A stretch of DNA of 64,000 nt from Azolla pinnata (Eukaryota > Streptophyta > Polypodiopsida > Salviniales > Salviniaceae): positions 1 to 64,000 of the forward strand of contig JBBBWG010019445.1 in the NCBI GenBank assembly GCA_037176905.1. The letters are read 5' to 3'. The notes under the pieces were generated by a model, which had not been told where the DNA came from, made no database searches, and saw only the letters and a list, made by a program, of their open reading frames with translations. A program made the position numbers and the translations under genes. This document shows positions 49,301 through 61,480 of the stretch, piece after piece. Numbering within the stretch: position 1 is the stretch's first letter; every line of letters starts with the position of its first letter.

Positions 49301-51254
49301 GGATCTGCACCATCGATCGCTGCATTATCATGACCATACCAAGGTCCTCTAATAGTAGTGGTACTGACGGCAGTTACCATATCGGGCTCTTCAGAACAGC
49401 ATCTGCATCCCTGGTCTATGATACTCTGTCGGATTTCCCGGATTGATTGATGGCTCTGCAAAGTGGGCCCTGGATTCATGATCATATTATGAAAGCTACT
49501 AGGGCTTGTAATCGCAGGACAACTTTGAAAAGATTCACCATGATGATGATGCGACATATTTGATCTTGAAATTCTCTCTTGATGATTATCCTTACATCCC
49601 ATATTGAGCACTGTTTTGCTCTTAATCTTCTTGGGGAGACATGTTGCAGTTTGGTCGCTCCGACTGCGACAGGCTGTAATAGTATGATTCGTTTGATGAT
49701 GATCATTATGATAGTAATCAGTGCTGCTTGCTTTGCTTAATAACTCGATCTGGACCTGGATGGAGCCATGCGAGAATTGCAGGGATCTATCATCATCAAC
49801 ATCATTGTCACTATATTCATCATTGCACGGATTCTTGCTAATGTGATTGCAAGAGCTCAGCGACCCTGATGTGAAGAAGCTATCATTCAAATCGAGCTTC
49901 TTGTTATCTGAAACCGGCGGATAGAAGGGTGGAAGTAGAGATTGTTGAGCTGCACGCAGTCGCTCTTCGACTCTTGATTCCTGACTTATAATACTAGCTG
50001 AATCACCATGACTCACTGCACCAGGGTTTCCATAGGCATAATATTGTACACCTGAGGATTCTTTCATGGAAGCTTGGAGTTGGGTGGGGGTGAAAGGCCA
50101 GCATTTTGTAATGTCTTTCTCTCTCATTGCAGCCACAAATCCTCTGAGACGGTGTTCAAAATCATTACATTAATTGGAACACACAAAGGATTCTGAACAC
50201 ACATACACTACAATTTGCATGAATGCATACATAGATATAGGCACACAGACAATATGCAGGTATACATAATGCATAAGTACATACGGTATACATATTGCAT
50301 ACATACATACGGTATGTGAGAAGATAGAGAGAGATTTTCCACACGGTATACATACACGGTAGCAAGATTTAGCCCAGGTAATTAAAACCTCTGATCTTAT
50401 TACTTTTCATCATAATTCANNNNNNNNNNNNNNNNNNNNNNNNNNNNNNNNNNNNNNNNNNNNNNNNNNNNNNNNNNNNNNNNNNNNNNNNNNNNNNNNN
50501 NNNNNNNNNNNNNNNNNNNACGGTATACATACACGGTAGCAAGATTTAGCCCAGGTAATTAAAACCTCTGATCTTATTACTTTTCATCATAATTCATCAC
50601 ACAATATGCAGGTATACATAATGTATAAGTACATACAGTATACATATTGCATACATACATACGGTATACATACACGGTAGCAAGATTTAGCCTAGGTAAT
50701 TAAAACCTCTGATCTTATTACTTTTCATCATAATTCATCAAATTTCAGTCTAGCTGTATGTTTCCATAATCAAAGGATTCTGCGCACATATACAGTGCTA
50801 CCTGCCTGGATGCATACATAGATATAAGCACACAGACAATATGCAGGTATACATATTGCATAAATACATACGGTATACATACATGGTAGCAAGATTTACC
50901 CCAGGTAAAAACCTCTGATCTTATTACTTTGCATCATCATCCATCGAATTTCAGTCTAGTGTGTATGTTTCTATCATCAACATTGCAGCAACATCAAAAG
51001 CAATGTTTTGGAGAGCGTCGTGCTGATGATGCAAGAATCATTCAGCGCCTCTATTTTCTGATGGTTTAGGACCATTCTCTATGATGTGCATACGATGATG
51101 ATCGACCGGGAAAAATTTAGAGAGATCATCAGAGAGGGAGGGGGAGAAGATGCGCGTACCTTATTGTGAAGGCCTGCTCTTGTTTTCCCTGCATTTTCTC
51201 CTTCTCCTTCTCCTCCTGATCCACGGCTCCACCACGCTGGCCCGCCACAGCCAT
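40378..51254 (-). CDS. HAP8: HAPLESS 8-like protein with UBZ4-type zinc finger
   Basis: Seven exons in transcript order: 51254-51160, 50143-47416, 45694-44209, 44093-43945, 43847-43406, 42526-41534, 41147-40378; phases agree and the product is 2220 residues. Exon 1 ends and exon 2 begins within FTIRGFVAAMREKDITKCWPF, the counterpart of the FSIRDYVF..RSKDI..NWPF signature of this plant family, followed by LLPPFYPP. Near residues 675-702 lies CPICLHF..SSNTALNAHIDHCLA, a UBZ4-like C-C-H-C finger that may bind ubiquitin, then a basic RKIKSRSIAEL box. Exon 5 keeps the family's LPPWMEAA motif. The rest is Ser/Asn/His/Gln-rich and probably disordered. In Arabidopsis HAP8 was found in a screen for male-gametophyte failure; its biochemistry is unknown. 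The predicted length is well over twice the Arabidopsis protein as I recall it. Exon 6 has a tandem NAGNAG acceptor. Confidence 0.88.
47091..47164. repeat. CATA/TATG inverted microsatellite in a HAP8 intron
   Basis: A run of seven CATA units is followed after about 16 bases (TTACATACATATATAGTA) by a run of seven TATG units. The arms are exact complements, so a single strand would fold into a long hairpin. It lies in the second intron of the HAP8-like gene. Confidence 0.9.
50190..50930. repeat. tandem repeat cluster across an assembly gap
   Basis: Phrases such as CACAGACAATATGCAGGTATAC, ACATACGGTATACATACACGG and TAGCAAGATTTAGCCCAGG recur three to four times in the same order within the first intron of the HAP8-like gene, with the last unit (50820-50930) most diverged. 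The unit is about 150-200 bp. Confidence 0.85.
50420..50519. other. assembly gap (100 N)
   Basis: Exactly 100 N. The roughly 78 bases just before the gap reappear just after it without a difference I can see, so the gap sits either in a collapsed tandem repeat or between two overlapping contig ends. Confidence 0.99.
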
Positions 51255-51504
51255 CTTACGGCCCGCACGTTCCGGGGACTAAGCGTTCTTGATCAGATCT
51301 GGTAGCGAGTTTTCTTCAGGTATTGGAATCGTGAAGCCGTCGGTATTGGCTGAAGAGAAGAAACTCGTGAAGAAATTACCGAAGAGAGGCCGGCTTTGTG
51401 GGACGAGGTCTCACGTTAGAGCAGGATAAAAGAAGGGATGAAGACGCTCCATAGCTGTAGGCGCCATAGCTCGAATTGCGATCATTTTCGAGTGGGAGAT
51501 CGGT

Positions 51505-51745
51505 CGAGAGAAAGAAAGAAAGAAAGAAAGAAAGAAAGCAAGAAAGCAAGCAAGCAAGAAAGCTGGAAAGAAAGAGAAAGGAAGGAGGAGGAAAGAGACG
51601 GCAGGGAAGGCGGAGAAGAGGATGAAGGAGAGGCAATGGCGATGGCGAAGCAGAAGCAGAAGCAGCAGAAGGACGAAAGGAAGAAGAAGGAAGAAGAAGA
51701 AGAAGAAGAAGAAGAAGAAAGAAAGAAAGAGAGAGGAAATGAAGA
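51505..51745. repeat. purine-rich GAAA/GAAG tract upstream of HAP8-like gene
   Basis: GAAA units (51505-51580), GAAGGAGG blocks, then GAAGAA units (51670-51745) form a 240-bp almost pure purine run on the plus strand, so CT-rich in the sense of the gene. It lies 250-490 bases upstream of the start codon, in the leader or promoter. Confidence 0.9.
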
Positions 51746-52083
51746 AGAAAAACGACGGACATAATAATAAATATGAGCCAATAAATAAATGGATAAATTG
51801 AACAATTAATTAAATGATGGGGGGAGGAAAAACAAAAACAGAGCGAGCGTATATTTATATAAATTGATGTGCTCGTACGGAAATTTAAAATAAAATCGGA
51901 ATTTGTTTTTTTGTTTTTTTTCTCACAACAAAATATCGATCCCGCATGTGATGATATATACATAAAAACAGTAATAATTAGCGCTGACGTTTTGTTATTA
52001 TATTGATAAAAGAAATAATAATGATATTATTATTATTATTATTATTATGCCACCAGATCATTTCTCGAGTGGAAATTTAGAAG

Positions 52084-52531
52084 GGGAAAATCACCCCAGA
52101 AACGCCTCTAACCAATTATAAATTACAGTTTAACGCCGTATCAAAACAAAAAATTACGAATTAACGCCTAGTTTTAAGGATTAGAGAGCGATCGATTGAT
52201 CGATGCCAGATTATTCAATCATTGGGGTCGATTAACATCGAATTAACTACTTGATTTCTTTCGCTCGATCACTTGGTCGAACGCCCACAATTCGATGCGT
52301 CAATCAACGAAACAGCTTCTGGAATTACTAACTCTTTTTCGTTCATCGAATGCAGTGAGGGAATCGTTCAGGATCGATCACGTAGCGGGAAGTGATTAGG
52401 AATCGAATCGATAGTAGCAGAACTCAAATCAGATGGGGTCAGGCGTCGTTGGTTTGTGACTTCTGATTTCAGTGGTAAATGCAAATTTATAATTCTGTTT
52501 TTTTAGGCGTTGTTTTGGAAACAATTCTCCC
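52084..52531. mobile_element. TIR element copy 4
   Basis: Left end GGGAAAATCACCCCAGAAACG and right end AGGCGTTGTTTTGGAAACAATTCTCCC pair as inverted repeats. The interior follows copies 1 and 2 (CGATTGATCGATG, GATTAACATCGAATTAAC, TACTAACTCTTTTTCGTTCATCG, GGGAAGTGATTAGGAATCG) but is noticeably more GC-rich, as if TTAA-type positions had diverged. Non-coding. Confidence 0.65.
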
Positions 52532-55500
52532 AAATTTTTTTAAAATACAGGGTTTCATTTACGGAGAAAAAGAAGAAAAAAAGAAAAAGAAAAAAACGGA
52601 ACCACAAGATTTTCTCTACCGGGCAGCTGGTAAAAGAAATAAACAAATAAAGAAGAGGGAAATATAAAAAAAACAATAAAGAAGCGGGAAATATAAAAAA
52701 ACAAATAAATTGGTAAAAAAGATGATAATAATAATAATAAGGGAAGGGCGGCGTCCTTGCGGGTGACGTGGCAGGAACCAACCGGATGTTGCCACGTGGC
52801 CGTTAGGGCTGACGTGGCAGGGCCCCCCCAAAAAAGGGGGGAAAAAAGCCCAGGAAAATGCCGTAAACCTAGTATTTTGTTTTATCGATTTATTTTTATT
52901 TATTTATCTTCACATGAAAAAGGCCGTAATAAATGTATTTATCTGATTTGTTTATTTCCGTTTTTGTTTCCATTTTTATTTCCAGTGTGATGGTGACAGC
53001 GATGAAGCGACTCGGGAAAAAACACAACTAAATAAATAAATAAACGATTTTTTAATCCGACTTTAATATTTGTTGGTCTCATTTATTTATTTTTATCTAC
53101 TTCTCATCTGTTCTGCAATCCGCCATCGCCACTCTTTCTTCTTCTTCGTCTTCTTCGTCTTCGTCTTCGTTTTCTGCGTGTTTTTTACCGCTGCAATTTC
53201 TTCTTCATCCCTTTCCATTCTTCTGCTTCTGCTGCTGTTCTTCCTTCGTCCTTTCGTCCCTTTGTTTTTTTGTTTTCTTTTGTTTTACCTCCTTCCTTCC
53301 GCTTTACTATTCGCCCATTTCTGTGAGCTCGTTTCCGCTGCCTCGCGGGCTTAATTTAATTAATTCATTCATTCATTCATTTGCGTGATGTGGAGCTTAG
53401 CTCCTCAGGTGTTAGTTAGCCTTCTGAGAGCTCTCTGAAATTTGTGAGAAGCGACATAGCCACAAATACGTACAGCGCTTGAGAGATCTCGGACTGGAGT
53501 ACATACATACACCGCTCTGCTGATTTGTGTGTGTGTCTGTCTGTCGGTATGTACATTCAATACATACAATACGCTACAAATCCAAGACGATACGTACAAT
53601 AAATACAATTCATACATGGTGTAGAATATGATAAGAGATGTATACATTGGGAGATCATCAGGAACAGCTGAGGGACCGATTCAGCTCACAGCCCTTCTTC
53701 CTTCACATGTATATCAGCATATACATCTTAATTCTTGTATACGGCATATGCATGTATGCGTGTGTGTGTGTGTGTGTGTGTCTTGTCCGATCGAATTAAA
53801 CAATTGGTTTGTTGTCTAGGGTTTTTGCTCTTTCCAAAGATTCGGTACACCAACATGGCCTGCCATTTCTTTTTTATTTCCTTCTATTATATATATATAT
53901 ATATATAGCTTCGGCTGATTTTGCCTCCAATGTTTGCGTTTCAGCTACCCAAAATCCGCATTTTGGAGTCGCCAAGTGCATTGACATTCCGATCGTCATT
54001 ACTTAAATGGTGATGATTTTATCACACGGCAGCTCTTTAACTGATCAACTGGATATATTAGGCTCATGATTTCTGTGTAAATTGAGAGAAGAAAGCTCAA
54101 TGAAGCATGAATGTGGGTGATATATACGTATATGTATAATGTAATTTGTTCTTCTTGTAAAGCCAAGCAATTCTCTCAGTTTTCCCCACACAATTCGTTC
54201 TTCTGTCCGAAAGTAGTATGTTAATTTGCTTTCCTAGGCAACATAATCTAACTGGTATACAGTATCGATTTCCAAGCTATATAATATACATAGATAAATG
54301 TACACGCAAAATCACGATAAAAATATCGGGGTCATGTGTATGTACAATGTGAATGTGCAGGTTTCTGCTTCTCCTTCAATAATTATACCAATTGTTTTCC
54401 TGCTCTAATCCCTATAGAAAACTGATAGAAAACTGTGTTGTATATAATAATAATCTGTGCGGAGCTCGCTAGATACCTAGTTCACTAGCTAGCTAGCTAT
54501 AGCTCCGCCATCATTTCCATGCTGACTCAATCTCTTTGAAAAACATTAAAAGGTACGTTGATTCCTATACGGTATATGTATATAATTTAGTTACAAATAC
54601 ACTGTATGCATCATCAATACATGCATAGGGTATATATATATGTATGACTGCAAATTATGTGCGTATATACTGCGTATAATGCGAGATTTTGAACTGGAGA
54701 TTGAAGGATTTATGATTCCGATTAGCACTGTTCGGATGTATTATTGTATGCTCTCCTTTCCTTTCTGCTTGTTTGTTTGTTTGTTTTAATGTTTATTGCT
54801 GCTGCTGCTGCTCTTTGTTTAACTCTCGTGTTTTTTTCTATGGGGATCTGAACGACCAAAATCAGATAAATATAAATCTCTGTTTCGCATTTACTCAAAT
54901 CCCATCAATGCAAGTATTTACTACACCTAGAGGCACACAATTAATTATACATGTATAATAACCATATGTTTATACAAACATTTCTGGCTATGAATCTCTG
55001 TTCATTTGACATGATCATACAGTTCATTCCTATTATCATTAATCCCACCATGGTTTGTCTGTAATTGTCGATAAGATTGCTTGAATTCTTATTATTAATT
55101 CCTGTACACGATAGTGCGCTTTGTTTTCTGTTTTCTCAATCAGAAGAAATCTCTAATTTTTTATGGCTAATGTCGAGCATCAACTACCCTAGGAATGTCA
55201 GTTGATCATAATTAATTATGACTTACACAGCGAAATTACTTACAATATTTGACCCGATTTCCTGCAAGTTGATTCTGCACCTCTGATCGCCCCATTTTAT
55301 GCATCGTTAATCTCCCCCAAGATTAACATGTTAATGCGAATTGATAACCCAATTGTATAATCTAATTAATGGTATAGGTTTCGATACACTAATTTTCTGT
55401 TTCCGTTGTGTAAAGTTTGATTGATCACTACCCCAATACAATAATCTAGCTGCACGGAAAATTCATGCGGATCATTGATTTAGTTAGTTAATGGATTAGT

Positions 55501-58500
55501 TAATCTCGCTAATTCCATGGGGCTGCAGCTGCAACCCCAAGTAATCATATAATAGCAGATTAATTCATTAGCATGCGAAAGCCCCAAGGCCACGACTTGC
55601 AAGCATGTACTATTATTGATTTGATTTCAGTGATGATCGTCGTAAAAATGTGTGGAAATCGAGGGTACTCATGATCGGATCATAGTATTATAATTCAATA
55701 TCAATCTAAGAATTATTTACTGAGCTTATTATGAATGATACATACAAATTATATTGCCTTTCGTTCCCATCGAGTGATGAATATAATCTTGAGAAAAACA
55801 AGCGTACAAACACTAATAAATTTCATTATACGCTCAAATTGAGGTCAACATTATAGTTTTTTATCACAATAATAATGTGATAATTCTTAGAGCAGTACTA
55901 ATATAGTGTTTGCTGCAGCGCCAATTATTAGCTTCATCAGCGGTACACAATTATACAGTAGATTAGTATTCCAATAATAATGTACGTGGGTGTAAACTAT
56001 GCAGTATAAAACGAAGTATGTCTGTATGTATGTATTGCACCTGATTGAATCGGATAAAAATATACGTATTTTTGTACGCACGGCGATTAATAAAGCTGTG
56101 TAGTGCAGCTGCACCATCTGCAGCCTTTTCTCGAAGTACATAATTATAATAGCGGCATAGAATAAAATCCCGTCTGCTTTTTCCAGTACCTTTGCAGTAA
56201 AAATTGTATGACAATATTACACATACACTATGTATGTATATATATATAGATATATATATATAAGATGTAGATGTGAAATTGTGAATGTATGTATAGTCTA
56301 GAATTGAAGAGTAATTTACAGATAATTTTGGCCATGATCTGTAACCAAACAGATCATCATATACTACTTTATTCCCATCTATTTGATTATGCACTGCATA
56401 CGGGATAGCTATTATAATGTGATTCAGCTACAGATCGATAATATAATTCATAGTTGTTGGGCATTTATATGCATATATATTGTATACCACTTTGACAAGC
56501 AGCTGGCCCCACCCTCCACCCACTGATCACTCAAACTGATCTCTAATCTATCAATGCCTAATTAGATTAATGTCCAGTATAAATGATATTCACCGAGACA
56601 ATTGGCAGAATCATCGGTGGGCATATAATCTGGGGCATATAATCTGCATTAATCACCGATAATTATGTTATATATACATATATCGATGCTTTGACTGCAA
56701 GCACACATATAAATTATTAGTACTAATGCCTCTGTTTCGCTGCAAATAGCTTAGCTGGATAGATCCGAGCCCAAGTGACACTATTGACATATCGTTGTTA
56801 ACGTTTGATTGGGCACTTCAATATAATTATCTAATAACACTGACGCGGTTGCAGCTTTAATGGTGGCTAGCTAGCTCAACGTGTGCACCTGCCAGCTGCA
56901 ATAATTTTTGACCTGTAGATGATCGATTCTATCGATTTAATCTAATAATTCGACTCAGTTGATGATCAGCTGGTTGTCAACATTGGCGTTATTCTGATAT
57001 TCCGGATCCTTTCCGATATCAATTTTAACTAGTCTAGCAATCCCATTAATACAGAATAGTACAGTCGGTCTTACAGAAATATTCTTGACGTTTTTGCTAA
57101 TTTGATAAAAGAATGATCGACTGATACCGGGATCATCGAATATATTGTGTAAATGGCTTCAACCAGGTCACTAATTTCAACCATCTTTAATAAAACTGCA
57201 GTATATAGTAATTATGCTTTTCCATGTAGATAAAAGAAGTACTATGGTCACATGAATTTTTTATCAGTGGTTGCAGGATTGAGTATAATGAATCCCTAAA
57301 GTAGAGCGCTATATTGATATAATAGACAGTATTGTTTTTCTCATTGGAAATCACTGCAAGTCTATATGTATTTGTCGGAGCTGTAAATCCTAGCTGAAAA
57401 AGTCTGATATATTAATTTGGAGAGTCGCCAAACAGATCAAACTGTTCCAAGTATAAGTTTTTCTTTCAATTCCACATGCCAGTATACATATTATCATCAT
57501 TCTCATAATTACAGCCCCCAATATATTTTCTTGAAACTGGCTTCCTAATTGATTATCCTGCAATTTTTAGTGTTATAAGTAGCATGATGAGATAGATCTA
57601 AACATTAATAGATTTTACGCTGGAATTAGAACTGTGATCTGGAAGATTTTAATTGAAATGCTTTAAAGATACAAAAGACATCACATGCATTAGTACACAT
57701 GCAGGACTGATCAACTACCATCATGCAGAGACCATATTAAAGCTAGTGTATTTTTGCCGGATCTACTAATTACTAATCAATTTAGCTGCCATATTCACAT
57801 TATATATACTATTCAACTGCAGTGATCCTGAGGAATTACTGCAACGTATATAAAATTCTACATTAATCGGATTGAGCATGAGTTGTTAAGCTTAAATATT
57901 ATAGTATATTGATAGTACATACAGATCATCATCGCGGCACATTAGAATAACCGGGAATCATTATTAATGTTCTACATTCCTGTAGATAGTTTAATATAAT
58001 GTGTGCGAATTATTACAAGTGCCACAATCTTCGTCTTACTATATATAATTGGCTACATATCACAGTGTGTGTACTATTATACTTCTGATCAGTAATAATA
58101 ATATTGAGACACGAGAAAGCAATTAGCATTATTATATTAAGCGTGAATCTTTAGGGTTTAGGGCCCGTACATAATATAATTATGTGGGCGCCTATAAATA
58201 TTATATGGCAACAACGACAGATCATCAGAGAGTAAGACAATTGTATACACCAAATTGGAATATAATTAATAACGAGTCTACAATTGAATGTTACGATCAA
58301 ATTAATAATACTTTAGGCCGAGTGATAGCATGCAATGTCAATGATCAATATCACAACCAAATAGAGCAAGTTGTATTATAAATTCATTGATTACTAGCAA
58401 CTTGTATACTAGATTTGATTACTGGCAACGTCTACTAGCTGAATTAAAAAGGTTCTATCATTACATTTAATCAATCAACCATATTGGTGCGATAGTGGGA

Positions 58501-58652
58501 ATATATTGCCGATTAAGGTATTTTGACCTTCCGGCCTCCAGATCTGGATATAGCAAGGATCTGGACCATTATACGTATTAAACAGGCCGTAGTTGAGCTG
58601 CACTGGATCTAGAAAATCACAAGATCTAACTACTGATTGACCAATTGCGACA
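52532..58652. other. AT-rich gene desert
   Basis: Contains CCACGTGGC-like and TGACGTGGC motifs near 52765-52820, poly-purine and poly-pyrimidine runs (52560-52740, 53130-53300), TG runs (53757-53780), TA runs and a TTTAGGGTTTAGGG phrase near 58152. Frames at 55963-56394 and 58184-58381 are isolated and featureless. I see no exon chain. Confidence 0.55.
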
Positions 58653-59014
58653 AGCCAAGTTGTGTTTTTGCAGACTATACTATGGCATGTGCTTGAGCTT
58701 GACATGATCTGCAGCACTTTATTTTGAGGAATCCGAGTCGAAATCTACGGAATATAATTTTTTTATTAAAGCCTTTTGTTTTGTAATTGTCACAATACTG
58801 TAGTGCAATTAGAGAATAATCTTGACCAAATGCTGACGAGCCTGCAAGTTGTGTTTTTGCACACTATACTACGGCATGTGCTTGAGCTTGACATGATCTG
58901 CAGCACTTTAATTTGAGAAATCCGAGACGAAATCCGCGGAATATAATTTTTTTATTTAAAGGCTTTTGTTTTGTAATTGTCACAATATTGTAGTGCAATT
59001 AGAGAATAATCTTG
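58653..59014. repeat. tandem duplication of about 170 bp
   Basis: Copy A (58653-58824) and copy B (58843-59014) share almost every base: CAAGTTGTGTTTTTGCA, ACTATACTA(T/C)GGCATGTG, CTTGAGCTTGACATGATC, TTTTGTTTTGTAATTGTC and the end AGAGAATAATCTTG. They differ by scattered substitutions, so the event is old enough to have diverged but younger than most repeats here. An 80-codon minus-strand frame (58475-58717) enters copy A and contains an IWRP phrase, but I cannot assign it. Confidence 0.9.
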
Positions 59015-61080
59015 TGATTGCATCAGATCTATATTGCATTCATCTCATACACAATCCAAGCTTATGACCACTTAATAGAATTTAGGACTAATTTGCATAC
59101 CTGACTCATATCACCTTATACAAAATATGTCAAGATACAGTAATATATATTATATAGTTCGGACCCATGTTTGTTCGGACCCATGTAGATGTATATGACC
59201 ACTTGACAATTTAATGTGAATCACATATTGTTCGAGATCAGCTCACAATATTTAATGTATTGCTTCTTAAGAAAATTACATGTATCTTGTACATACCTCA
59301 TCAATCAAAGATGCCTTAATTAGAAGAATAGTAGTTAGTGATCAACAATGTCATCCATGGAGGGGATCTAAAATACAACAAGTTTAATCATATGTTAGAT
59401 GAAAACTATCAAACAAAAGTACATAATATAGAATTACAACAATATTATACCTAAGTGAGTACATAAGTCATAAATTGTCATCTATCCTTTGACAAAGAAA
59501 ACAAAAACAACGGGAGATAAAAGTTTCAATTAACCTCTATATGACAACTATTGTGTTCACGAAGGTCAACCCAAGCTTGCTGAAATTTCCTTAGTCTTAA
59601 ATTTGTTATTCCTTCTAAAGTTCCTTGGAGATAATCTAACTCAATTATAACCCATTTAAAAAAAATAAACTCTTAGTGGGCAAATCATAATCATATAACT
59701 CTTATTATTATGGTTGAAGTACTAATTTATAACATCTCATTGGCCTTTTAAAGAGTTAATTAAATCTCATATGGTTTTTAGTTGGGAGTTCTATAACACC
59801 ATGGCATATTGCTTAAATACATCTAGCTTTAATCCATGTGACCTACAAACAAGCCCATTATGGTTGCAAATGACAGTTTAGATGCGAAATTCCTTTTGTT
59901 TTATGTACATTGATAATCACTTGAATTATTGTTTTTTTGTCAATTTTGCTTCAACTTGAGCATTGAAATTCATGTCTAAAGTCACATTAAGCTTGCTTAA
60001 AATTTACATTTGGGGTCATGGAGTTAGACATGACTAAGCAAGGAAAAAACAGAAGAAAATTTGTGTCTAAAGTATTCATGTCCACAATCACAACACCTTA
60101 ATGTAGTGAATCTGCATATAGTTGAAGTCTTATTTTTACTCGAAATTATATAGGAAAATTCTTCCATTTCATGTCTAAAATTATGTCTAATTATACTTTA
60201 CATCAAACTCACATTTAATCTAGCGTCAAATTTATAGTCTTATAATAATAAAAGTATATAACTCTTGTCTATATAGGTTCACATCAAATCAATGTGCCTA
60301 ACTATGCATCTAAACTCACATCTAACAGTGCATTTATATTTTGTCTTATGCAAAACAAATAGACGCATCTTAGGTCATATCTATATTATTGGACCTAATA
60401 CCTTGTAGTGAAAAGTAACAAAAAAAAGAGATATTTATGCCTTATAGGCTTTTGATGATAATATTGATGCCTTATGTTAGCTAGCTAATGATATTGACTG
60501 AAATGATAATACATGTGGCTAGGATAATAGTTATTAAAACCTATTGAAAATGGTATCATGTGATTATAAAAAATCATAATTAGAGTTACGAATTAAAAAG
60601 ACAAACCTTTGCATTAAAATAATTAATTTAGATTTTTTAACATTTTCAATGAAAAAGATTTTTTGTCTTTTTGTTTTGAAAAAATCCTTCTATTAGCTAT
60701 GTAAAGACAAATTCCCAAAGGTTACGAACACTGCAATGTTGCAACCTCAATAGTGAGACATTATAATTAGTACAAATCATCTCTCTATGCTCCCTCTATT
60801 AGAGGGGGGAAAGGAATCTTGGAGTTATGCAGTTCCATTTAGATTGGAGTGCCCCATGATCAACTGTGTAAAAGGGCCAAAAAATCGGGCTACTGAGATT
60901 GAGCAACAACTGTCTCCTTAAATGTTGTCAAACCTACAATTTCGTAATGTATGCACTATTTCTGTCCAAGCTTCCTTGATTGACTCCATTGGAGTAGTAT
61001 CCTTTCCTCCAAATATAACTTTTCTGCATCTACTCTTCTAAATTGCCTACAAAATTATTTCACTAGTTAGCAATTCTTGT
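59015..61080. other. AT-rich spacer, no gene seen
   Basis: Many weak internal repeats of CACATCTAA/TCATGTCTAAAGT type phrases occur at about 59960-60400. No exon or RNA gene is recognisable. Some of it may belong to the decayed retroelement next to it. Confidence 0.5.
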
Positions 61081-61480
61081 ATTTCTTTCAATTTCTCTGA
61101 ATATTCTTGAGTTGAATAAGGGTGTAGAGGGTGAACTAAAATTTTTCTCCTTTCATGTGCACATAATGTTATGCATTCTTTGGAGCTGTCATATAATATA
61201 GCTTCCAGTTCTAGAGATGACCAAGCTACAAGTCAATTCACTTTTCATCATCACAAACACTTGCAACATTCTCCTCCATATTGCCTCTACATGCATACAT
61301 TCCCAAGATGTAGGTAATGACGAATCGTTTCAACCAAATAGCCACATCATGCACAACTTCTATCTCCTTTGATCCATGTGCCTATCTCCATTGGAGATCA
61401 TTCATCTGTGATACAAGCCATTGAAATAAACAATTTTCCATGTTTTTTTTCCCTTTCATAATCTTTTCTACTAATCGTGT
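61080..61480 (-). mobile_element. decayed LINE-like fragment (zf-RVT region)
   Basis: On the minus strand, broken by stops, one frame reads WIKGDRSCA.CGYLVETIRHYLH followed by RQYGGECCKCL. This resembles the C..C...ETI.H.L..C..C..VW..ML pattern of the zinc-binding domain after plant LINE reverse transcriptases. Upstream phrases (WLVSQMNDLQW, and WINANYIVALQ near 61960) are compatible. Several in-frame stops make it clearly dead. The assignment rests on a short motif. Confidence 0.35.

Noticed and set aside
51376-51963. 195-codon minus-strand Ser/Phe/Leu-rich frame
   Set aside because: It reads the purine tract upstream of the HAP8-like gene on the pyrimidine strand. The real start with the family signature is at 51254 and is not joined to it.
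58184-58381. 65-codon plus-strand frame in the gene desert
   Set aside because: It looks peptide-like (few low-complexity runs) but is isolated, AT-rich and unsupported by splice sites or a known family.
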